From Gammaproteobacteria bacterium RIFCSPHIGHO2_12_FULL_63_22 (lineage in GTDB: Bacteria > Pseudomonadota > Gammaproteobacteria > Xanthomonadales > Xanthomonadaceae), in the NCBI GenBank assembly GCA_001801685.1, contig MGYJ01000002.1, forward strand, positions 1 through 38,191: a stretch of 38,191 nucleotides of DNA, written 5' to 3'. The position numbers and the translations under genes were made by a program. This document shows positions 18,789-25,209 of the stretch, piece after piece. A model generated the notes under the pieces. It searched no databases. It worked only from the letters and a program-made list of their open reading frames with translations, and was not told the DNA's origin. The number at the start of each line of letters is the position of its first letter. Position 1 is the first letter of the stretch.

Positions 18789-19942
18789 GCCTTCGCCCGC
18801 CGCCGCTGTCGCTCTACATCCACATCCCGTGGTGCGTGCGCAAATGCCCGTATTGCGATTTCAATTCGCACCAGCAACCGGATGCGTTGCCGATCGCAGA
18901 GTACGTGGACGCGCTGGTCGCCGACCTCGACCAGGACTTGCCTCTGGTCTGGGGCCGCACCGTGCACAGCGTGTTCTTCGGGGGCGGCACGCCCAGTCTG
19001 TTTCCACCCGAGGCGATCAACCAGATCCTCGCCGCGGCATCGTCACGACTGCGTTTCGCGCCCGGCGCCGAAATCACCATGGAGTGCAATCCGGGTACCG
19101 CCGAACACGGTCGCTTCGAAGGCTACCTGGCGGCGGGCGTGAACCGGCTTTCCTTCGGCATCCAGAGCTTCGACGACGGCTGCCTGCAACGGCTCGGCCG
19201 CATCCACGACAGTGCGGAGGCGGAAGCCGCCGTGAAACTTGCGCAGGACGCCGGCTACGAAAACATCAACCTCGACCTGATGTATGCCCTGCCCGACCAG
19301 TCCCTGGCCATGGCATTGCACGACGTGGAGCGCGCCATTGCCTTGTCGCCCACGCACTTGTCGCATTACCAGCTGACGCTGGAACCCAATACCGCCTTCG
19401 CCGCGAAGCCTCCCACCGGCATTCCATTGGAAGACGACGCCTGGGACATGCAGGAGCGCTGCATCGAGCGCATGGCGGACGCCGGCTACGCGCAATATGA
19501 AGTGTCGGCTTATGCGCGCGAAAGCCGGCAGTGCGCGCACAACCTCAACTACTGGCGCTTCGGCGACTACCTGGGTATCGGGGCCGGCGCGCACGGAAAG
19601 ATTTCGTCGGGCGCCGACGGCTCGGTGCTGCGCCGCTGGAAGGTGAAGAACCCGCGTGAGTACCTGGCGCAGGCGGCAGGCGCGGGCCGCATCGGTGGCG
19701 ACGACCCGATTCCGCCGTCGCAATTGCCCTTCGACTACATGCTCAATGCCCTGCGCCTGGTCGAGGGTTTCAGCCTGGGCGATTTTGAATCGCGCACGGG
19801 CCTGGGCCGCGATGTCATCCGCGGCGAACTGGACCACGCGAAGCTGATGGGCTGGCTGCAGCAGACCGGCGACCGGGTGCTGCCCACCGAACTTGGGCGA
19901 CGGTTCACCAACGACGTGATATCGCTGTTCCTGGCCGCTTGA
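18785..19942 (+). CDS. hemW: Radical SAM heme chaperone HemW
   Basis: HemW binds heme and delivers it to respiratory proteins; it is a radical-SAM relative of HemN often mislabelled as coproporphyrinogen oxidase. The 385-aa product has the 4Fe-4S motif CVRKCPYC followed by DFNS rather than a fourth Cys, which is the HemW pattern. Other segments are FFGGGTPSL, TMECNPGT, NRLSFGIQSFDDGCLQRLGRIH and YEVSAYAR. The GTG start at 18785 overlaps the rdgB stop. Confidence 0.95.
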   Translation: MSLRPPPLSLYIHIPWCVRKCPYCDFNSHQQPDALPIAEYVDALVADLDQDLPLVWGRTVHSVFFGGGTPSLFPPEAINQILAAASSRLRFAPGAEITMECNPGTAEHGRFEGYLAAGVNRLSFGIQSFDDGCLQRLGRIHDSAEAEAAVKLAQDAGYENINLDLMYALPDQSLAMALHDVERAIALSPTHLSHYQLTLEPNTAFAAKPPTGIPLEDDAWDMQERCIERMADAGYAQYEVSAYARESRQCAHNLNYWRFGDYLGIGAGAHGKISSGADGSVLRRWKVKNPREYLAQAAGAGRIGGDDPIPPSQLPFDYMLNALRLVEGFSLGDFESRTGLGRDVIRGELDHAKLMGWLQQTGDRVLPTELGRRFTNDVISLFLAA

Positions 19943-19991
19943 CCAGGCCTTTCCGATCACAGCCGGTTGATCCCACCGCGAGGCAGCGACC

Positions 19992-20177
19992 ATGCTCGAT
20001 TCCACTTTCGTCCGATGCCCATTTTGCGGCGAGCGCTTCGAAGCCCTGGCCGACGCCTCCGGCGGCGAGGCCGAGTACATCGAGGACTGCCCGGTCTGCT
20101 GCCGCCCGATCACGCTGCACCTGCGCACCGGCAGCGACGGTGAATTCGAAGGACTCGACGCCGACCGCGACGAGTGA
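19992..20177 (+). CDS. CPxCG-motif Cys-rich small protein
   Basis: A 61-aa protein with two cysteine pairs, CPFCG (residues 9-13) and CPVC (residues 33-36, with another Cys at 37), spaced as in a small zinc ribbon, and an acidic C-terminus (FEGLDADRDE). It matches the CPXCG-motif Cys-rich proteins commonly annotated in gammaproteobacteria; their function is unknown to me. GAGG lies about 8 bases before the ATG. It is 49 bases after hemW and just upstream of the btuB riboswitch promoter. Confidence 0.85.
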   Translation: MLDSTFVRCPFCGERFEALADASGGEAEYIEDCPVCCRPITLHLRTGSDGEFEGLDADRDE

Positions 20178-20190
20178 AGGCGGGATGAAT

Positions 20191-20196
20191 TACAAT
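20191..20196 (+). promoter_or_regulatory. Candidate -10 element for the btuB transcript
   Basis: TACAAT is a 5/6 match to TATAAT and lies about 9 bases before the predicted riboswitch P1 stem, so transcription would begin at the aptamer edge. No good -35 is visible at the right distance. Confidence 0.4.
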
Positions 20197-20204
20197 CACC
20201 GCGT

Positions 20205-20357
20205 CCCAGGTGCTCGGGAAGCCGGTGAGACTCCGGCGCTGCCCCCGCAACGGTAAGCCAGGACACTCCTTCATCACGCCACTGGGTTCGCCTGGGAAGG
20301 CGAAGGATCCGACGTCAGCCCATCGACGTCCCTGGCAAGTCCGGAGACCGGCCTGGA
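20205..20357 (+). promoter_or_regulatory. Cobalamin (AdoCbl) riboswitch upstream of btuB
   Basis: The conserved core is clear: GGGAAGCCGGTGAGACTCCG, then GCGCTGCCCCCGCAACGGTAA, and the 3' element AGTCCGGAGACCGGCC, ending in a P1-type pairing of CCAGG (20206-20210) with CCTGG (20352-20356). Cobalamin riboswitches of this form repress B12 uptake genes when coenzyme B12 is abundant. The gene that follows, btuB, is the expected target. Confidence 0.95.
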
Positions 20358-20363
20358 ACACAG

Positions 20364-20414
20364 CGGCGTTGCCCATCGGCAACGCCGTCCATCAGCACGT
20401 TGCGGAGGGCAACG
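20364..20414 (+). promoter_or_regulatory. Riboswitch expression platform with mutually exclusive hairpins
   Basis: A 10-bp hairpin (20364-20373 with 20378-20387, loop CATC) is followed by a 6-bp hairpin CGTTGC / GCAACG (20398-20403 with 20409-20414) whose loop is GGAGG. The segments CGTTGC (20367, 20398) and GCAACG (20379, 20409) each occur twice, so the arms can swap partners. The GGAGG loop lies 10 bases before an ATG at 20419 that is in frame with btuB. No U-tract is present, so control is more likely translational. Confidence 0.6.
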
Positions 20415-20508
20415 CGGCATGACCGTCGCGCCTTGCCGCGCCTGTGTTTTGCCGTTTTTCCTGTCGCGCGCGCTAAATCCCACGCGGGTGAGCGTTCCAG
20501 GAGAACAC

Positions 20509-22353
20509 ATGAAGCACACGATCCAGCAGGCAGCCCTCGCGGTCGCCATTTCCATCGCACTGTCCCCCAGCTGCTTCGCCGAAGAAGCACAACGAAATAC
20601 CTTGGACACCGTCCAGGTCACCGCCAACCGGATTGAAAAGCCGGTGGCTGAAACACTGGCCTCGGTAACCGTCATCACGCGCGAAGACATCGAACTCGCC
20701 CAAGCCCCGGACCTGATCAACTTGCTGTCGCGACAGGCCGGCGTGGACATCGCGCGCAACGGCGGCCCCGGCCAGGCCAGCACCCTGTTCCTGCGCGGCA
20801 CCAACTCCAGCCACTCGCTCGTGCTGGTGGACGGCGTGCGGGTCAACGCGGCTACGCAAGGCGTGATCGACTTTGCCCATATCCCACTCGCACAGATCGA
20901 TCGGATCGAAATCGTGCGCGGGCCGCGCGCGGCCTTGTGGGGTTCCGACGCCATCGGCGGCGTCGTGCAGATCTTCACGCGCGATGCGTCGAAGGGATTT
21001 TTCGAGGCTCGGTTGGGAGGCCATCGTCTCGCGGGTGCGACCGCGGGCTTGGGCATCGCGCGCGACGGCGCCTCGATCGGGCTGTCCGTGGGTGGCGAAC
21101 GGCTTGAGGGCTTCTCTGCCACCAACGATGCGGCGTTCGGCCACGACCCCGACGCGGATGGCTATCGCAACCGGAATTTCGCCCTTCGCGGCGAAGCCCG
21201 ACTGGGCTCGCAGAGCCTGTTCATCACCGGCCTGGTCACCGATGCCGACGTGGACTTCGATGCCGGGACCGGCGTCCCCGGCGAGGGCCAGACCGCGGCG
21301 CTCAACCGGGTCTTCGGCCTGGGACTGCGCGGCCCGGTTTCGGACCGCTGGACCCACGCCCTGACCCTGGGCCGCAGCAGCGAGGACCTGGACACGCCCG
21401 CCTACTTTTCCCGATTCGGCAGCACCCGCGATTCCCTGGACTGGGTGAATTCGCTGGCGCTTCACGACCGCCAGAGCCTGGGTTTCGGCGTGAACTGGAG
21501 CCGCGAGACCGGGTATTCCGACGAAGGCTTCCAGGGCTTCGAGAAGAGCCGACGCAATGCCGCGGCGTTCGTCACCTGGCAGGGCGGATTCGGGGCGCAC
21601 ACCTTCGATGCTTCGCTGCGCCGTGATGAGAACAGCCAGTTTGGCGGCGCCAGCACCGGCAACTTCGCCTGGGGATGGCGAGCTGCTGATTCGCTGCGGC
21701 TGCGCGCGAGCTGGGGTCAGGGATTCCGGGCGCCCAACTTCAATGAGCTGTATTACCCGGGCTTCGACCTGGGAGGAGGCTTGGTGCTGTTCGCGGGCAA
21801 CGAGAACCTCAATCCCGAGCGCTCGCGCAGTGTCGAAGTGGGCATGGACTGGCAAATGTCCGACTCGCAATCACTCGGCCTGTCCGCCTACCGCACCCGC
21901 ATCAACGACTTGATCGCCTTCGCCGGCCCGCTGCTCGACGCCATCAACATCCGCAGGGCAGCCATCGACGGCGTCGAACTCGACTACACGCTGACCAAGG
22001 GCGCGCTGGCCATTCGCGCCAATGCGACCTGGCAGGACGCGCGTGACAACGATACCGGTGAGCGCCTGTTGCGTCGCGCCAACCGCAAGCTGCACGCCTC
22101 GGCGGACTACTCGTTCGCCAACGGCGCAAGCGCCGGTCTCGACGTGTCGGTCCATTCGCCGCGGCCTGATTTTGGCGGGGCGCTCCTGCCCGGCTACTCA
22201 CGCGTCGATTTGCGCGCTTCCGCCCCGCTTGCACAGGGCTGGACGGTTGATGCCCGCGTCGAAAATGTTGGCGACGCCGACTATGAGTTGGTGCAGGGCT
22301 ACAACACGCCCGGCCGTACCGGCGTGATCAGTTTGCGCTGGCAGGCGCGGTAG
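20509..22353 (+). CDS. btuB: TonB-dependent vitamin B12 receptor BtuB
   Basis: Outer-membrane receptor for cobalamin, powered by TonB. From ATG 20509 the 614-aa product has a signal peptide MKHTIQQAALAVAISIALSP ending ...CFA, then the TonB box LDTVQVTANR. The plug domain includes ETLASVTVITREDIE, FLRGTNSSHSLVLVDGVRV and IEIVRGPRAALWGSDAIGG. The 22-strand barrel follows, ending near YNTPGRTGVISLRWQAR. GGAG lies 6 bases before this ATG. The frame is open back to ATG 20419, which would add 30 non-signal-like residues. The last residue is Arg instead of the usual Phe/Trp. The upstream riboswitch supports B12 as substrate. Confidence 0.94.
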   Translation: MKHTIQQAALAVAISIALSPSCFAEEAQRNTLDTVQVTANRIEKPVAETLASVTVITREDIELAQAPDLINLLSRQAGVDIARNGGPGQASTLFLRGTNSSHSLVLVDGVRVNAATQGVIDFAHIPLAQIDRIEIVRGPRAALWGSDAIGGVVQIFTRDASKGFFEARLGGHRLAGATAGLGIARDGASIGLSVGGERLEGFSATNDAAFGHDPDADGYRNRNFALRGEARLGSQSLFITGLVTDADVDFDAGTGVPGEGQTAALNRVFGLGLRGPVSDRWTHALTLGRSSEDLDTPAYFSRFGSTRDSLDWVNSLALHDRQSLGFGVNWSRETGYSDEGFQGFEKSRRNAAAFVTWQGGFGAHTFDASLRRDENSQFGGASTGNFAWGWRAADSLRLRASWGQGFRAPNFNELYYPGFDLGGGLVLFAGNENLNPERSRSVEVGMDWQMSDSQSLGLSAYRTRINDLIAFAGPLLDAINIRRAAIDGVELDYTLTKGALAIRANATWQDARDNDTGERLLRRANRKLHASADYSFANGASAGLDVSVHSPRPDFGGALLPGYSRVDLRASAPLAQGWTVDARVENVGDADYELVQGYNTPGRTGVISLRWQAR

Positions 22354-22360
22354 CTAACGA

Positions 22361-22399
22361 CCCGGGTGCGGCCGTTGCAACTGAACGGCCGCATCCGGG
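22361..22399 (+). terminator. Hairpin after btuB, terminator-like
   Basis: A 16-bp stem with a single G-U wobble (22361-22376 with 22384-22399; core TGCGGCCGTT / AACGGCCGCA) and a 7-base loop begins 7 bases after the btuB stop. There is no U-tract, so it may terminate weakly or protect the 3' end. Confidence 0.5.
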
Positions 22400-22465
22400 G
22401 CGCTAGGCGAGCAGGCCCTGCTGTGCCTAGAATCAGGCTTCGGAATCCGACTCGGGAGGGGCCGA

Positions 22466-24832
22466 ATGTCCGTTTCTGCCAGCCAGTCGACCGCGCTTCC
22501 CACCCTGGACTCGCAAGCCCTGCCGCGCCGCGTGCGCGAATTGCTGAAGTCGGTACTGAAAGTCATGTCCCCGGAACTCGAGCGCGGCGTCGACGGCGCC
22601 ATCCGCGAGTTCGAACAACTGCTGTATCGGCAGATCGAAGCCAGCATGGAGAAGTCGCTGGGCGAGCAGTGGCAGATCGCCCAGGACAAGGTCGCGCACT
22701 CGCGCCCCGACATCGTGCTGAACTTCATGAATGCGCTCGAGGCCGAGATGGCCAACCTGCAGGACCCGCAGATCGTGCGCGGCCAGTTGCAGGCCAGGCA
22801 CCGGCGCGGCGATGAACTCGCCCTCGTCAACGACCTGGAAATCGAAGAGACCAGCGCACTGACCGACGCCGCCACGCGCGCGGAACTTCAGCACAGCCTG
22901 CAGCTGTTCCTGCTGGGGCAACGCTTCGGCGTGCTCGCTGGGCGACCGGCCTTCGACGTTGAAATGCTCCCGGTCGGCCCGCAGGCCCTGTGCCGGTCAC
23001 TGCGACGCGCAACCGAGCGACTGGAACTCGATGTCCAGGCGCGCCTGCTGTTCTTCCGCGCGTTCGAACGCCAGGTGATGCCGCTCTTCGGCAACCTGGT
23101 GGAAGCGGTGAATGCCGAGCTCGCCCGCAGCGGCGTGCTTCCCAACCTGCAATACGTGCCGATCCGCGCGCGCCGCGTCGAACAGAAACCCGGTGCCGGC
23201 ATGTTGCAGGAGATCATCGACCACGGGCTCAGCCTGTCCGGCAGTTCGACCGAACGGACGGCGCGAACCGTGCTTCGAAACCGTTCCGGAAGTTTCGAAG
23301 GCGAGGCGGCCAACGCCATTCCACCCGACCTGGCAAGGCAGGCCGCGGAGTTGTTGATGTCGATGGCGCGCGGCCACGGCGACATCGCCAACGACCAGGG
23401 ATACAACCTGCTGCGCCAGCTCATGTCCAGTCGCCGGCAGTTGCTGGGCAAGCTCAATCCCGATCGCAATCGCGACAGTCGCGAGGCCCCGCACGTGGTT
23501 GGCGCCGCGGACCTGCAGGAGGCGCTGCGCGGTATGCAGCATCGTCCGATCTCGCCAGTGATCGCCCACGGCCGGGCCACGCCGCGCAATGTCAGCCATC
23601 TCAAGCAGGACATGCTCGCCTTGCTGCGTCGCGTCTCCCCGAACCAGGAGGCGCCCGCGTTGTCGGAGGAACACAACGACGCGCTCGACCTGGTCGGCAT
23701 GCTTTACGACAATCTGATGCGCGACGTGAAGCCAGGCAGCAACGCCGCCGCCCTGCTTTCGAAAATGCAGGTGCCCTTGATGCGCGTGGCCTTGCAGGAT
23801 TCCGGGTTCTTCACGCGCCACGAGCATCCGGCACGCCAGATGCTGAACACCATCGCCGAAACCAGCACGCACTGGCTCAGCGATGACGATAGCGATGGCC
23901 TGGCCAAGCAGATGCATTCCATCGTCGATCGCGCGGTGCAGGACTACAAGGGCGATCCAGCGGTGTTCAATGACGTGGTGCATGAGCTGATCTCCCACCT
24001 TCAAATCCTGTCGAGGAAGGCAGAGGTGGCCGAGCGGCGCCACGTCGAGGCCGCGCGTGGCAAGGAAAAGCTCACCCTCGCGCGGGAACACGCATCCCAG
24101 GCTGTCGAGGCGCTGATCAAGGCCCAGAAGCTGCCGCGCTTCACCCGCACCATGCTCAGCCAGGCATGGACCGACGTGATGGCGCTGACGGCCTTGCGCC
24201 AGGGCGAGGATTCGCTGGCCTGGAAACGACAGTTGCTGGTGGCCGAGCGCCTGATCGAAATCTCGCAACTGCCCGAAGGCACGCACCCCGACCAGCTCGA
24301 TCCCGAGCGCGGCCTGCAGCGCGAGATCGAGGAAGGTCTGGCCAAGGTCGGCTACCAGGGCGACGATGTCGCCGCCATCGCCCGCCGCCTGGTGCATCCC
24401 AACGACAAGGACGACACCAGCAGCCGCACTGAATTGACCATGCGCCTCAAGGCGCAGGCTCGCCTGGGCGAGGAACTTCCCAGCAAGCGTGGTCGGCGCA
24501 TTCCGCTGACCTCGGCCGAAGAAGCCGAGATGGAACGCATCCAGCAGGCGCCGGTCGGCACCTGGTTCGAATTCGTCATCAATCCGCAGGGTGATCGCGT
24601 GCGCCGGCGCCTGTCCTGGCTCAGTACCGCCACCGGCGATGCCTTGTTCGTCAACCAGCGCGGCCAGAAGAACGCCGAATACACGCTCGACAGCCTGGCG
24701 CGGCTGATGGCTAAGGGCCAGGTCGCCATCGTCGAGGAAGACAAGACCAGCGCAATTGATCGCGCCTGGGAAAACGTGCTGAACGCGCTGCGCTCGTTCG
24801 CGGTGCCCGGTGATTCCGAGGTGGCCCAATGA
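22466..24832 (+). CDS. DUF1631 family protein
   Basis: A 788-aa soluble, largely helical protein that I recognise as DUF1631, a family without an established biochemical function. Visible segments are an N-terminal helical region (SQALPRRVRELLKSVLKVMS), then DIVLNFMNALEAEMANLQDP and LARRHRRG-type basic stretches. The C-terminal domain (about 690-785) is WFEFVINPQGDRVRRRLSWL followed by LFVNQRGQKNAEYTLDSLARLM; that part looks like a PilZ-like beta barrel with an RxxR-type stretch, which is my inference. GGAGGGG precedes the ATG. Its stop overlaps the start of a PilZ gene (ATGA), so it likely works with c-di-GMP signalling. Confidence 0.85.
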   Translation: MSVSASQSTALPTLDSQALPRRVRELLKSVLKVMSPELERGVDGAIREFEQLLYRQIEASMEKSLGEQWQIAQDKVAHSRPDIVLNFMNALEAEMANLQDPQIVRGQLQARHRRGDELALVNDLEIEETSALTDAATRAELQHSLQLFLLGQRFGVLAGRPAFDVEMLPVGPQALCRSLRRATERLELDVQARLLFFRAFERQVMPLFGNLVEAVNAELARSGVLPNLQYVPIRARRVEQKPGAGMLQEIIDHGLSLSGSSTERTARTVLRNRSGSFEGEAANAIPPDLARQAAELLMSMARGHGDIANDQGYNLLRQLMSSRRQLLGKLNPDRNRDSREAPHVVGAADLQEALRGMQHRPISPVIAHGRATPRNVSHLKQDMLALLRRVSPNQEAPALSEEHNDALDLVGMLYDNLMRDVKPGSNAAALLSKMQVPLMRVALQDSGFFTRHEHPARQMLNTIAETSTHWLSDDDSDGLAKQMHSIVDRAVQDYKGDPAVFNDVVHELISHLQILSRKAEVAERRHVEAARGKEKLTLAREHASQAVEALIKAQKLPRFTRTMLSQAWTDVMALTALRQGEDSLAWKRQLLVAERLIEISQLPEGTHPDQLDPERGLQREIEEGLAKVGYQGDDVAAIARRLVHPNDKDDTSSRTELTMRLKAQARLGEELPSKRGRRIPLTSAEEAEMERIQQAPVGTWFEFVINPQGDRVRRRLSWLSTATGDALFVNQRGQKNAEYTLDSLARLMAKGQVAIVEEDKTSAIDRAWENVLNALRSFAVPGDSEVAQ

Positions 24833-25179
24833 GCAGCGAATTCCGTCGCGCCAAGCGGCGCAAGGTCGAGCATCGCATCGAGGTGCTCGACTTGATGACC
24901 GAACGCGTGGTCGGCCACCTCAGCGACCTGTCCGAAACCGGCATGCTACTGATCGCGAACCAGGCCCTGGCCAGCGATGGGCTGTACCAGTTGCGCTTCA
25001 AGCTGGCCGACCCGCACGGCCACGAACATGCGCTGGAAATCGGCGCCCATGAGTTGTGGTCCGATGCCGCCGCGGCGCCGGGCCAGGTCTGGACCGGGCT
25101 GCGCTTCATCGACATGTCGCCGAGCGACCTGTTGTTCGTGCGCAGTTGGGTAGCCGCGCCCGGTGGCGAACACGTCTGA
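24829..25179 (+). CDS. PilZ domain c-di-GMP receptor protein
   Basis: A 116-aa single-domain PilZ protein. The c-di-GMP-binding signature is intact: an N-terminal Arg cluster (RRAKRR at residues 6-11, satisfying RxxxR) and D33-L-S-E-T-G38, satisfying (D/N)xSxxG. It ends with the usual WTGLRFIDMSPSDLLFVRSW segment. Its start overlaps the stop of the DUF1631 gene (ATGA), so both are translated together. It faces a GGDEF-EAL gene across a 28-base gap. Confidence 0.9.
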   Translation: MSSEFRRAKRRKVEHRIEVLDLMTERVVGHLSDLSETGMLLIANQALASDGLYQLRFKLADPHGHEHALEIGAHELWSDAAAAPGQVWTGLRFIDMSPSDLLFVRSWVAAPGGEHV

Positions 25180-25187
25180 CGGGGCAG

Positions 25188-25209
25188 GACCGGTGCGGCG
25201 CCGCCGGTC
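25188..25209. terminator. Hairpin between convergent PilZ and GGDEF-EAL genes
   Basis: GACCGG...CCGGTC with an inner G-U and G-C pair makes an 8-bp stem that touches the stop codon of the minus-strand gene. No U-tract is visible; the position between converging genes is the only support for termination. Confidence 0.3.
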
